From: Pseudomonadota bacterium
GTDB lineage: Bacteria > Pseudomonadota > Alphaproteobacteria > Sphingomonadales > Sphingomonadaceae
Direction of reading: 5' to 3'
DNA length: 24,416 bases
Assembly (NCBI GenBank): GCA_023416515.1
Contig: JAEZHP010000082.1
Coordinates: forward strand, 1-24,416
In this document: positions 1 to 7,264 of the stretch, one piece after another
How positions within the stretch are numbered: the stretch's first letter is position 1
Layout: the number at the start of each line of letters is the position of its first letter
Notes under the pieces: model-generated
The model's input: the letters and a program-made list of their open reading frames with translations, nothing else
The model's database searches: none
Told to the model about the DNA's origin: nothing
Program-made: the position numbers and the translations under genes

Positions 1-83
1 CCCCGGTACGGGGAGGGGGACCGCCCGGCGCAGCCGGGTGGTGGAGGGGCTGGTGCGGCTGCCACCTCCCCGTACCGGGGAGG
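1..83. repeat. Palindromic intergenic repeat (REP-like)
   Basis: Bases 1-16 are the exact reverse complement of 65-80, so the ends can pair. Inside, 24-29 (CCCGGC) and 33-38 (GCCGGG) form a second perfect inverted repeat with a GCA loop. The right arm, 65-83, is itself nearly palindromic around GTACC. The C/G-rich arms and nested hairpins fit the extragenic palindromic repeats common in sphingomonad genomes (family recalled, not searched). It lies just beyond the 3' end of the minus-strand membrane-protein gene and could end its transcript. The window edge may truncate it. Confidence 0.6.
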
Positions 84-101
84 AAGCACCCTGCTCGATC
101 C

Positions 102-596
102 TCAGTTCGCGAAGCTCACCGCCACCGCCATCACGAGCACTCCGAGCGTCAGCGACACCGGCACGATCAGCATCTGGACGAGCGCGGCGCTTCCGCTGCT
201 GTGCCCGGTCAGGGTCTCCATGCCCTCGGCCATGAACCGATCGAAGTCCGGCCGAAGCCCCTGCTTCGGTTCGACGCCGAGGAAGATTCGCGGCACGGTG
301 AAGAAGGCGACGACGAACAGCGCGCTGATCGTGATCATGTACCAGGAATGGGCGGAGCCGACTGTCGCCAGCGCGAACGCGCCGACCAATCCGGCATAGG
401 ACAGGACGATCAGCCCGCCCACCGATGCCGGAACGTCCGCGCAGGACGGGGTCGGCATGCTGTGGATCTCGGGCGCCGCGGAGGTCTCGGCGACGTCCGC
501 AACCGGTGCCGGCTCGACCTGACCGCCAATCGGCCAGACCGCGGGCATCTCGACCCTGGCGTAGCTGTCCCTGTCGAAAATCTGTTCGTGGCGCAT
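102..596 (-). CDS. Small hypothetical membrane protein, three predicted TM segments
   Basis: I do not recognise this 164-residue protein. Residues 1-58 are polar and rich in Pro, Ala and Glu, so probably cytoplasmic or disordered. Three hydrophobic stretches follow: about 60-80, 85-106 and 138-162. Between the second and third lies a charged segment (about 107-135) with an acidic/basic DFDRFMAEGME patch. The ATG has a strong ribosome site (GAGGAGGGG) about 7 bases upstream, which supports the start. The next upstream gene on this strand is a PAS protein about 115 bases away, so an operon is possible but not shown. No catalytic motif is visible. Confidence 0.7.
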   Translation of the reverse strand: MRHEQIFDRDSYARVEMPAVWPIGGQVEPAPVADVAETSAAPEIHSMPTPSCADVPASVGGLIVLSYAGLVGAFALATVGSAHSWYMITISALFVVAFFTVPRIFLGVEPKQGLRPDFDRFMAEGMETLTGHSSGSAALVQMLIVPVSLTLGVLVMAVAVSFAN

Positions 597-710
597 CTTC
601 GGTCCCCTCCTCGGCCGCGATCGGCGGCTGTGATTGGGTGAGATTATGAAGAAGCTCGTCGCCGCGAAATTTGGATATTCCCCCTAAGGAGAATCCCGGA
701 GGCGCTCGGC

Positions 711-1166
711 TCAGATCAGCCGCTTGGCTCCGTGGAGGCCGACCACTCGCCGGCCGTCGCAGACCGGCACGGCGATCAGCCGCATCCAGCGCGGGCCGCC
801 CTGCGCAGGCCTAAGCTCGGCGTCGAGAGTGAAGCCGCGCCGGTGCTTGATCGCGTAGGCGCGAAGGCTCTCCATCGCCGCCCGCGACCCGTCGGAGTAA
901 AGCGCGACCGCCTCCTCGCGGCGCACGCTGGTCCCGCGCGGAATGCCGAAGATGTCGTAGACGCCCCAGGACCAGGTCAGGCTGTTGTCGGAAAGGTCGC
1001 ATGACCACAGCCCGATTCCTTGCTCCGCAAGCTCCTCGGGCAGCGCTCCCGTCGCTGGGACCGGCGCTGAAGCCGGCCATGAGAAGGCGGTGCCGAGCTC
1101 GAAGCGCCGCTCGCGCTCGAACAAGGGCCAGCTATGGTGCAGCTGCAAAGGCTCGGTCGGCTTCAC
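711..1166 (-). CDS. Single PAS-domain protein
   Basis: This 151-residue protein has a PAS-3-like domain from about residue 48 to the end. The pattern GLWSCDLSDNSLTWSWGVYDIFG, followed by the acidic helix region and the closing RWMRLIAVPVCDGRRVVGLHG strands, is typical of PAS folds in sphingomonad signalling proteins. No kinase, GGDEF or HTH domain is attached, so it probably senses a ligand or binds a partner kinase (inference). The only sensible start is a GTG at 1164-1166, with GGGA a few bases upstream; no in-frame ATG precedes the PAS domain. A TATAAG hexamer (top strand 1194-1199) lies about 28 bases upstream of the start and could be a -10 element, but I see no matching -35. Confidence 0.75.
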   Translation of the reverse strand: MKPTEPLQLHHSWPLFERERRFELGTAFSWPASAPVPATGALPEELAEQGIGLWSCDLSDNSLTWSWGVYDIFGIPRGTSVRREEAVALYSDGSRAAMESLRAYAIKHRRGFTLDAELRPAQGGPRWMRLIAVPVCDGRRVVGLHGAKRLI

Positions 1167-1231
1167 GTCGGCGCATTCCCCCCGGAATGGCGCCTTATAG
1201 ACCGGCGCGGCTTAAAAATCCCCCACCGCCC

Positions 1232-1870
1232 TCAAGCGACGAGAACCACCCCTGCCCGCTCGAACTCGGCCTCGGCGGAGTCCGCCGTCGTCCCCCCGTC
1301 CTCGCCAGGCATCGCGATGGCTCGGGTGAGCGGCTTCACTACCACCGCCTCGAAGCCGAGCCGGCGGGCGTCGAGCGCCGACCAAGCGACACAAAAATCA
1401 TAAGCCAGGCCGACGAACAGGCAGCGCTTCACTCCCTTCTCGCGAAGATAGCCGGCAAGCCCGGTGGGCGTCGCCTTGTCGTTCTCGAAAAAGGCCGAAT
1501 AGGAATCGATGCCCGGGTTGGTGCCCTTGCGAAGGATCAGCGAGGCGCGCTCGACGGTGTCCGCTATTCCCGGGTGGAAACCGGCGCCGGCGCTGCCCTG
1601 GACGCAATGGTCCGGCCACAGCACCTGGGACCCATAAGGCATCTGGGTGGTCCCGAACGCCTCGCCGCCGTCATGGCTGCTCGCGAACGACTTGTGCCCG
1701 CTCGGGTGCCAGTCCTGGGTTATCACGACGAGATCGAACCGCTCCGCGAAGGCGTCGATCCCCGGCATGATCTCGTCGCCGCCCGCAACCGCGAGCGCTC
1801 CGCCGGGGCAGAAATCCAGTTGCGGGTCGATGACGATGAGCGCGTCGCCGGCGCGGACCTCGATATCCAT
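1232..1870 (-). CDS. pncA: Nicotinamidase/pyrazinamidase PncA
   Basis: This cytoplasmic amidase hydrolyses nicotinamide to nicotinate and ammonia in the NAD salvage (Preiss-Handler) route. At 212 residues it is the usual family length. The isochorismatase-fold catalytic triad is visible: Asp15 in IDPQLDF, Lys115 in LILRKGTN, and nucleophile Cys160 in GLAYDFCV. The metal site is Asp53, His55 and His59 in QDWHPSGHKSF. The ATG is 9 bases after the pncB stop, with an AGGGACGGG ribosome site overlapping that stop, so the genes are co-transcribed and probably translationally coupled. Its product nicotinate is the substrate of the upstream gene's enzyme. Confidence 0.96.
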   Translation of the reverse strand: MDIEVRAGDALIVIDPQLDFCPGGALAVAGGDEIMPGIDAFAERFDLVVITQDWHPSGHKSFASSHDGGEAFGTTQMPYGSQVLWPDHCVQGSAGAGFHPGIADTVERASLILRKGTNPGIDSYSAFFENDKATPTGLAGYLREKGVKRCLFVGLAYDFCVAWSALDARRLGFEAVVVKPLTRAIAMPGEDGGTTADSAEAEFERAGVVLVA

Positions 1871-1879
1871 GCCCGTCCC

Positions 1880-3232
1880 TTACACCGTCACCGGCACGTT
1901 CTTCACCCCTTCGGTTCCGAACACGGCGCGATAGGCGGCGATCTCGTCGGCCGGCCCGATCGCCTTTTCGTAATTGTCGCTGAGCTTGACCGCGCTCTGG
2001 CCGTTCACGGCGGTCACCTTGCACACCAGGGAGATGGGCCTCATCACGTCCGCGCCGCGCGGATGGCAGCCGATGAAGTCGTTGGTGAGGTTGGTTCCCC
2101 AACCGAAGCCCATCTGCACCCGACCGTCGAAATGACGGTGGATGTCGATGATGTCGGTGCCGTTGGCCGGGGTCCCGTTCACCGCGACGTCGAGGCCGTC
2201 GGAGAAGATGATCAGCCGCTGGGCCGCGACCTCCGTGTCCGATAGCCCGGTCCGCTTCCAAAAGGCGATCAGCTCCTCCCCCGCCTCGAACGGGTCCTTG
2301 GAATCGGGCCGCGCCCCGGTCCACTCGGCGACGAAGGGCGGCGCATCGCGAAGGAACTGGGTCGTTCCGAACGTGTCGGGCAGGAACACCAGCAGATTGC
2401 CGCGATACTCGCTCTGCCACTGGGCGAGCATGTCATATTGCGACTGCTTGAGCGCGGCGTCGTCGCCAGGCCGCCGCTGCCGGGCAAGCGCCGCCATCAC
2501 CATCGGCAGCTCGTGGGCGTTGGTGCCCTTGGCCTCGAGCCCGTGCTTCATCGCCAGGAAGACGTTGGACGTTCCGGTGAAGCGCTCCCCGAGAAGCTCG
2601 GCCGCGGTCAGGATGCAATGCTCCTGCCACAGGAAGCCGTGCCGGCGCCGCGTTCCGAAATCGGTGAGATTGAGCCCGGGAAGCCCCTTCAGCCGCTCGA
2701 GTTTGGCGTAGAGCTTCACCTTGGCCCGCGCATAGAGGATGTCGAGCTCCGACCGGCTCATGTCCTGCATGATCGCCCGGGCGCGAAGCTCGCTGAGGAT
2801 GGCGAGCGCCGGGATCTCCCACATCGACGTCTGCCACCACGGCCCGTCGAAGCGCAGGTCGAGCTGGCCGTCGTCGCTGATGCTCAGCTCATAGTCCGGA
2901 AGCCGGAAGCCCTTGAGCGCGTCGAGATAGCCTTCCTTGAAGATCCCGCTCTGCCCGTAGAAGCTCTGCCCACGCAGGTGGATGATCTCCGACCCGGTCA
3001 GGCTCAACGTCCGCGCATGGTCGAGCTGCTCGCGAACCGCTCCGAGATCGAGCTGGGTCCCCAGCTTCACGAGCCTGGTCCGGTTGGTGATCGCCCACGT
3101 CACCCGCTCGTCGGGATAATGTTCCCAGATGAACTGCTGCATCAGCAGCTTGTAGAAATCATTGTCCAGAAGCGACCGAACGATCGGATCGAACGGGAAG
3201 GTCTGGTTCCAGGCGCGCGTCGCGAAGTCCAT
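1880..3232 (-). CDS. pncB: Nicotinate phosphoribosyltransferase PncB
   Basis: The enzyme converts nicotinate, PRPP and ATP to nicotinate mononucleotide, the committed step of NAD salvage. The protein is 450 residues from the ATG at 3232. Family landmarks are the N-terminal LLDNDFYKLLMQQ (21-33), DFGTRRRHGF (191-200), GTSNVFLA (220-227) and GTNAHE (236-241), the phosphoribosyl and phospho-histidine region. The frame stays open to a TTG at 3286, but the added 18 residues look non-homologous and the family normally begins just before the DNDFYK motif, so I prefer the ATG. It is the first gene of a pncB-pncA operon, giving a two-step nicotinamide-to-NaMN salvage unit. Confidence 0.95.
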   Translation of the reverse strand: MDFATRAWNQTFPFDPIVRSLLDNDFYKLLMQQFIWEHYPDERVTWAITNRTRLVKLGTQLDLGAVREQLDHARTLSLTGSEIIHLRGQSFYGQSGIFKEGYLDALKGFRLPDYELSISDDGQLDLRFDGPWWQTSMWEIPALAILSELRARAIMQDMSRSELDILYARAKVKLYAKLERLKGLPGLNLTDFGTRRRHGFLWQEHCILTAAELLGERFTGTSNVFLAMKHGLEAKGTNAHELPMVMAALARQRRPGDDAALKQSQYDMLAQWQSEYRGNLLVFLPDTFGTTQFLRDAPPFVAEWTGARPDSKDPFEAGEELIAFWKRTGLSDTEVAAQRLIIFSDGLDVAVNGTPANGTDIIDIHRHFDGRVQMGFGWGTNLTNDFIGCHPRGADVMRPISLVCKVTAVNGQSAVKLSDNYEKAIGPADEIAAYRAVFGTEGVKNVPVTV

Positions 3233-3292
3233 GCTTGCACCGCTAGCAGGCCCGGCCGCTTTGGGAAGCCTGCCGCGGCTAGCCAAGTTTTT

Positions 3293-3307
3293 CGAACGTA
3301 GCGTTCG
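3293..3307. promoter_or_regulatory. Short inverted repeat between pncB and the porin-like gene
   Basis: CGAACG and CGTTCG flank a TAG centre in the divergent intergenic region, about 60 bases upstream of the pncB ATG and 80 upstream of the outer-membrane protein ATG. It could be an operator for either gene. The arms are only 6 bases, so chance is a real possibility. Confidence 0.25.
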
Positions 3308-3388
3308 GGATTATTCCACTCCTCCCGCCTAGGTCCGGCCCTACGTCTTCGGGTGAGCCGATCATCGGCCATTTGAAGGAGTATTCAG

Positions 3389-3997
3389 ATGAAGCGTATC
3401 CTTTCTTCAGTCGCAGCCGTTGCGCTCACCGCCGGCTTCGCCACCGCGGCGTCCGCCGAGCCGTTCAACGGTCCTTATGTCGGCGTTCAGGCCGGTTGGA
3501 GCCAGGACGACGTCGGCACGCCGTCGACGCCCGCCGGCGACGTGACGTTCGACCGCTCGCAGGATTCGGTCTCGGGCGGCCTGTTCATGGGCTATGACTA
3601 CAAGATTAGCCCGCGGGTCGTTGTCGGCGCCGAGGCCGGAGTCCAGGTCGCTGCGGACGACAGCATCGTTCGCGACTTTGGTTCGACTCGAGTCACCATG
3701 GATCCGGAGCGTTCGCTCGATCTCACCGCGCGTGCCGGCTATCTCGTGAACGACGACACCCTGCTCTATGCGCGCGGCGGCTATACCAACGCCCGGGTGA
3801 AGACCTCGATCGAGGATTCGGCCGGAATCCGAAGCGCGTCGACCAATCGCGACGGCTGGCTCGTCGGCGGCGGTGCCGAGCATGCGCTCAGCGACAATGT
3901 CTCCGCGCGTCTCGAATATCGCTATTCCGACCTCGGCGAGGGCGATGGCGGGTTCGACCGTCACCAGGCCCTGTTCGGCCTGTCCTACCGCTTCTGA
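3389..3997 (+). CDS. Outer-membrane beta-barrel protein (OmpA/opacity-like porin family)
   Basis: This 202-residue protein starts with a clear signal peptide (MKRILSS, a hydrophobic stretch, then ASA with cleavage before EPFNG at about residue 23). The mature part alternates polar and hydrophobic residues in strand-length blocks (GPYVGVQAGWS, GLFMGYDYKI, VVVGAEAGVQV, LTARAGYLV, TLLYARGGYTN, WLVGGGAEHAL, VSARLEYRYSD). It ends in LFGLSYRF, whose terminal Phe is the usual BAM recognition signal. This fits the small eight-stranded barrels (OMP_b-brl) of alphaproteobacteria. No peptidoglycan-binding OmpA domain follows. A good AAGGAG ribosome site lies about 8 bases upstream of the ATG. The substrate, or a purely structural role, cannot be told from sequence. 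Confidence 0.88.
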   Translation: MKRILSSVAAVALTAGFATAASAEPFNGPYVGVQAGWSQDDVGTPSTPAGDVTFDRSQDSVSGGLFMGYDYKISPRVVVGAEAGVQVAADDSIVRDFGSTRVTMDPERSLDLTARAGYLVNDDTLLYARGGYTNARVKTSIEDSAGIRSASTNRDGWLVGGGAEHALSDNVSARLEYRYSDLGEGDGGFDRHQALFGLSYRF

Positions 3998-4004
3998 TCG
4001 GATC

Positions 4005-4037
4005 GAGGGGCCGGGGCGAGCGATCGCCTCGGCCCTC
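4005..4037. terminator. Bidirectional hairpin between porin-like gene and LysR gene
   Basis: The arm 4005-4019 (GAGGGGCCGGGGCGA) pairs with 4024-4037 (TCGCCTCGGCCCTC) around a GCGA loop, with one bulged G and one G-T pair. The genes converge here and the hairpin overlaps the LysR stop codon. No strong T run follows on either side, so termination may be only partly intrinsic. The loop and GC stem resemble the terminator after rplA. Confidence 0.6.
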
Positions 4038-4944
4038 ACTCCGTATATTTGCGACCGACCTCGACGAACCGGTCGAGCAACCAAGCGGCGGCCGGCCCCG
4101 GCGGAGCGTCGCGCCTGTAGATGGCCGACATCCGGTAGCTCACTCCGGTCTCGTCCGGCATCGCCAGCTTGACCAGCCTTCCCGCCGCGAGGTCGTCCTC
4201 GACCATCGGCAAAGGCATGTTGCCCCAGCCGATCCCTTCGCGGAGCAGCGCCCGCTTCGCCCCCAGGTCGCCCAGCCGCCAGGTGTGCGGGCTGACTACC
4301 GCGAAATCCTGTCCTTCGGTGAGGTTGGAGCGATCCGCCAAGACGAGTTGGACATGATGGCGCCCCGCCCCGGGCTCGAGCGCCCCGGCCTGCCCGAGCG
4401 GATGGTCCGGCGACGCCACTGGGATCAGCGGAACCGATCCGATGATCACATTCTCGATTCCCGCCATTTCGGCGGCCAGCGGTCCGCTCACTCCGATTAC
4501 CGCCTTGCCTTCGAGCACCAGCGCGGTGACCGCACCGAGCGCCTCGACATGGACGTTGAGCGCGACCGTCGGGAACTCCGCGTAGAAAGCGCGAAGCGCC
4601 TCACCCAGCCATTTCGACGGAAGCATCACGTCGACCGCGATATCCACCCTGGCCTCCAGCCCCTCAAGAAGCCCTTTGACCTTGGCTCGAAGCCCGTCGA
4701 CGCCCTGGCCGATCGACCGCGCCTCGGCGAGCACGGCCCGGCCCGCTTCGGTCAGCCGCGGCTTTCGGGTCCCCTCCCGCTCGAACAGGCCGATCCCGAG
4801 CTGCGCCTCGAGATTGGCGATCCCGTAGCTGATCACCGATGTCGCCCGGTTGAGCCGCCGCCCGGCCGCGGCGAAGCTCCCCGTCTCGACCACCGCAAGG
4901 AAGATCCTGAGCTGGTCGAAGGTCGGCGTTCCAGGCTCTGACAT
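4036..4944 (-). CDS. LysR-family transcriptional regulator
   Basis: This 302-residue regulator is counted from the ATG at 4944. An in-frame ATG ten codons earlier (4974) is possible, but the shorter start places the HTH at the usual position. The N-terminal winged HTH spans about residues 8-66 (FDQLRIFLAVVETGSFAAAGRRL, then SVISYGIANLEAQLG and LFEREG). The effector-binding domain occupies about 90-290. It is transcribed divergently from wrbA across a 142-base gap, the classic arrangement for a LysR protein controlling its neighbour. Regulation of the wrbA operon, perhaps in response to a quinone or redox ligand, is inferred from position only. Confidence 0.9.
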   Translation of the reverse strand: MSEPGTPTFDQLRIFLAVVETGSFAAAGRRLNRATSVISYGIANLEAQLGIGLFEREGTRKPRLTEAGRAVLAEARSIGQGVDGLRAKVKGLLEGLEARVDIAVDVMLPSKWLGEALRAFYAEFPTVALNVHVEALGAVTALVLEGKAVIGVSGPLAAEMAGIENVIIGSVPLIPVASPDHPLGQAGALEPGAGRHHVQLVLADRSNLTEGQDFAVVSPHTWRLGDLGAKRALLREGIGWGNMPLPMVEDDLAAGRLVKLAMPDETGVSYRMSAIYRRDAPPGPAAAWLLDRFVEVGRKYTE

Positions 4945-5024
4945 TTCCACTCTTTCGAACGATCCGAACGACATTATCGCCCTGACCGGAACAGGTCGAG
5001 CTTCCTACATTGGTCCTAGGAGGG

Positions 5025-5045
5025 ACGCGTGCGCCGCGCACGTGT
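5025..5045. promoter_or_regulatory. Quasi-palindrome in the wrbA leader
   Basis: CGTGCG (5028-5033) and CGCACG (5037-5042) are perfect inverted arms around CCG, with further partial symmetry to 5025 and 5045. It lies about 42 bases upstream of the wrbA start, in the region divergent from the LysR gene. It could be a regulator site or a leader hairpin. No experimental motif is known to me for it. Confidence 0.3.
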
Positions 5046-5086
5046 CGCCGCCCCGATTTTTCCGAAAGCCCGCGAAAGGACCGACA

Positions 5087-5689
5087 ATGGCCAAAATCCT
5101 CGTTCTCTATCACTCCACCTACGGCCACATCGAAACGATGGCGAAGGCCGTCGCCGAGGGCGCCCGCTCGGTCGACGGCGCCGAGGTCGTCATCAAGCGA
5201 GTCCCCGAGCTCGTCCCCGAAGAGGTCGCCCGCTCGTCCGGCTACAAGCTCGACCAGGAAGCGGACATCGCGACCGTCGACGAGCTCGAGAATTACGACG
5301 CGATCATCGTCGGGGTCGGCACGCGCTACGGCCGAATGGCCTCGCAGATGGCCAATTTCCTCGACCAGACCGGCGGCCTGTGGGCCCGCGGCGCCCTCAA
5401 CGGCAAGGTCGGGTCGGCCTTCACCTCCACCGCGACCCAGCATGGCGGCCAGGAGACGACCCTGATGGCGATCCACACCAACCTCATGCACTTCGGAATG
5501 GTTCTCGTCGGCCTGCCCTACAGCTTCGGCGGCCAGATGATCCTCCACGAGGTCACCGGCGGCGCGCCCTATGGCGCCACCACCATCGCCGGCGGCGACG
5601 GCTCGCGCCAGCCGAGCGACAACGAGCTCGAGGGCGCCCGCTTCCAGGGCCGCCTCGTCGCCGAGGTCGCCTCGAAGCTCCACGGCTAA
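5087..5689 (+). CDS. wrbA: NAD(P)H:quinone oxidoreductase WrbA
   Basis: This flavodoxin-like FMN enzyme reduces quinones by two electrons, avoiding semiquinone radicals; it is cytoplasmic and tetrameric in its family. The protein is 200 residues, the normal length. Visible features are the N-terminal beta strand and FMN phosphate loop (KILVLYHSTYGHIETMA, residues 3-19), the WrbA-type GVGTRYGRM segment, and the TSTATQHGGQETT segment contacting the flavin. The ATG at 5087 is preceded by CGAAAGGA; the frame stays open far upstream, but nothing there is homologous. It leads a same-strand set with a 59-residue protein (22 bases after the stop) and dps, suggesting an oxidative or stationary-phase stress operon. 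Confidence 0.95.
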   Translation: MAKILVLYHSTYGHIETMAKAVAEGARSVDGAEVVIKRVPELVPEEVARSSGYKLDQEADIATVDELENYDAIIVGVGTRYGRMASQMANFLDQTGGLWARGALNGKVGSAFTSTATQHGGQETTLMAIHTNLMHFGMVLVGLPYSFGGQMILHEVTGGAPYGATTIAGGDGSRQPSDNELEGARFQGRLVAEVASKLHG

Positions 5690-5711
5690 GCAGCAGGAAA
5701 AGGAGATTGTC

Positions 5712-5891
5712 ATGTATCTGCAGGGTAATTGGTTGGCGCAATGGCAGCCCGCGGTGGCGGCGGCGGTCGCTCCCGACCCCGCCCTGCTCCGCCGGCAAAT
5801 GATGGCGAAGCGCCGCGACGAGCTTCTCGACGACGCGCTGAAGGGCACTTTCCCGGCAAGCGACCCCGTGAGCGCGGTCCGGATCAGCTGA
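5712..5891 (+). CDS. Small conserved protein with TFPASDP motif
   Basis: This is a 59-residue protein with a good ribosome site (AAAAGGAGA) upstream of its ATG. The C-terminal half reads DELLDDALKGTFPASDPVS. A [D/E]-rich helix followed by TFPASDP is a motif I recall from many small uncharacterised proteobacterial proteins. No enzyme residues, signal peptide or membrane segment are evident; a helical MMAKRRDE region precedes the motif. It sits between wrbA and dps with short gaps, so it is likely part of the same stress transcript. The function is unknown. Confidence 0.75.
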   Translation: MYLQGNWLAQWQPAVAAAVAPDPALLRRQMMAKRRDELLDDALKGTFPASDPVSAVRIS

Positions 5892-5948
5892 TCCGGGCCG
5901 CCCCGCGCGGCGCATCAAGGAGACTCACGACACGATAGGAGAAACGAC

Positions 5949-6443
5949 ATGGCGACAGTGACCGAACTCAAGACCCCCACCGACCTCGAACGCAATTCCG
6001 TGCGCTCGGTCGCCGACGCGCTCAACGGCGTCCTCGCCGACAGCTACGCGCTCTATCTTAAGACCAAGAACTTCCACTGGCACGTCACCGGCCCACATTT
6101 CCGCGACTATCATTTGATGCTCGACGAGCAGGCGGCGCAGGTCCTCGGCACCACCGACGCCATCGCCGAGCGGGTCCGCAAGATCGGCGGAACGACCTTG
6201 AAGTCGATCGGCCACATCGCCCGGCTCCAGCGGATCGACGACAACAATGCCGATTTCGTCAGCGCCCGCGACATGCTCGCCGAGCTTCACCGCGACAATC
6301 TCAAGCTCGTCGAATATCTCCGCGAGGCCAAGGAAGCGGTCGACTCCGCCGGCGACAACGCCACCGGCGGAATGCTCGACGACTGGACCGACCAGGCCGA
6401 GAAGCGCGCCTGGTTCCTGTTCGCATCGATGCAGGAGGGGTAA
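5949..6443 (+). CDS. dps: Dps-family ferritin-like DNA-protection protein
   Basis: Dps dodecamers oxidise ferrous iron with peroxide and store it, and many coat DNA. This 164-residue protein has the ferroxidase ligands in the expected spacing: His43 (in KNFHWHVTG), His55 and Asp59 (DYHLMLDE) and, at the subunit partner positions, Asp70 and Glu74 (TTDAIAE). The N-terminal tail is short and not Lys-rich, so strong DNA binding is not obvious. A TAGGAG ribosome site precedes the ATG. It is the last gene of the wrbA-small protein-dps set. It converges on the phosphatidylcholine synthase gene with only 14 bases between stops and no obvious terminator. Confidence 0.95.
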   Translation: MATVTELKTPTDLERNSVRSVADALNGVLADSYALYLKTKNFHWHVTGPHFRDYHLMLDEQAAQVLGTTDAIAERVRKIGGTTLKSIGHIARLQRIDDNNADFVSARDMLAELHRDNLKLVEYLREAKEAVDSAGDNATGGMLDDWTDQAEKRAWFLFASMQEG

Positions 6444-6457
6444 GCGCCCGAGGGGTC

Positions 6458-7192
6458 TCAGCCTGCCGGCGAGGCCCTCGGTCCCCTGACGGTCCGCAAC
6501 AGTCCCATCGCGACGATGGCAAGACCGGCGGCCGATGAGACGGCGAGCAGCGCCGGGCGAAGGCCATCGCCCGCCCCGAGCAGAAGTCCGATCGTCGATC
6601 CCGTCCAAACAAAGGCCAGGACCGCCGCCCAGATGCCGTAGTCGCGCACCCGGAACGGGTGGACGAAATGGATCGGAGCGAAGCTGAGCAGGACGAAGGC
6701 GGCGACGACCGCGGCGCCCGTCGCCCCGCCGACCCCGGCCGCGAACAGGTACAGCGCGACGACGTTCCAAAGCGCGGGGAAGCCTCGGAAATAGGAATCC
6801 TCCGTCTTCATGTCGCGCCGGGCGAACACGTAGAGCGAGGCGATCTGGATCAGCGCGGCGAGCGGGAAAGCGAGGTCGGCCGGAAGCAGCCTTGCCTCGA
6901 GCATGAAGATCGTCGGAACGAACACATAGTTGAGATAATCGATGACGAGGTCGAGGATGTCGCCGTCGATCCGCGGTGCCAGCGTCTTCACATGCGCCGC
7001 CCGGGCGAAGCTTCCGTCGACCCCGTCGACCACCAGGGCGGCGAGCAACCACAGCATCGCCTCGTTCCACTGATGCCGCTGGATCGCGAACAGGGCGAGG
7101 AGCGCGAGCACCGCGCCGGTCGCCGTGAAGGCGTGAACGGCCCATGCCGCCGCTTTTCGAACTGGGGTGGCCGCCGGCTCTTGGTCGCTCAT
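6458..7192 (-). CDS. pcs: Phosphatidylcholine synthase (CDP-alcohol phosphatidyltransferase)
   Basis: The enzyme condenses choline with CDP-diacylglycerol to give phosphatidylcholine and CMP in the inner membrane, the one-step bacterial Pcs route. The 244-residue protein has about seven or eight hydrophobic segments. It carries the CDP-alcohol transferase motif in the Pcs form, with twelve residues before the glycine: Asp59-Gly60, Ala63-Arg64, Gly77, Asp81 and Asp85 (DGSFAR then GDILDLVID). IDYLNYVFVP after the motif is also typical of Pcs. The ATG at 7192 lacks a clear ribosome site and lies very close to an EcfG-type promoter, so the mRNA may be nearly leaderless. It is divergent from a phospholipase D gene. 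Confidence 0.92.
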   Translation of the reverse strand: MSDQEPAATPVRKAAAWAVHAFTATGAVLALLALFAIQRHQWNEAMLWLLAALVVDGVDGSFARAAHVKTLAPRIDGDILDLVIDYLNYVFVPTIFMLEARLLPADLAFPLAALIQIASLYVFARRDMKTEDSYFRGFPALWNVVALYLFAAGVGGATGAAVVAAFVLLSFAPIHFVHPFRVRDYGIWAAVLAFVWTGSTIGLLLGAGDGLRPALLAVSSAAGLAIVAMGLLRTVRGPRASPAG

Positions 7193-7202
7193 CGCTCAGG
7201 AC

Positions 7203-7226
7203 AACGTGATCAAAATGATCATCGTT
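7203..7226. promoter_or_regulatory. Dyad with double TGATCA in the pcs/PLD intergenic region
   Basis: TGATCA occurs at 7207-7212 and 7216-7221, separated by AAA, within a larger near-symmetric unit AACG...CGTT (7203-7226). It lies in the 72-base gap between the divergent pcs and phospholipase D genes and overlaps the EcfG-type promoter, so a repressor bound here could control both genes. The regulator is unknown. Confidence 0.45.
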
Positions 7227-7228
7227 CC
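7203..7228 (-). promoter_or_regulatory. Candidate EcfG (general stress sigma) promoter of pcs
   Basis: On the minus strand the sequence reads GGAAC, 17 bases, CGTT, an exact match to the alphaproteobacterial EcfG consensus (GGAAC-N16/17-CGTT). The predicted transcription start would fall only a few bases before the pcs ATG. The spacer contains two TGATCA palindromes, described separately. Confidence 0.6.
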
Positions 7229-7264
7229 GACGTTAGCCATTTCGGTCCCGAAACCTAGTCGCGC

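Noticed and set aside
4988..5013. Possible EcfG promoter upstream of wrbA (GGAAC at 4988-4992)
   Set aside because: At spacings of 16 or 17 the -10 reads ATTG or TTGG rather than CGTT, so the match fails.
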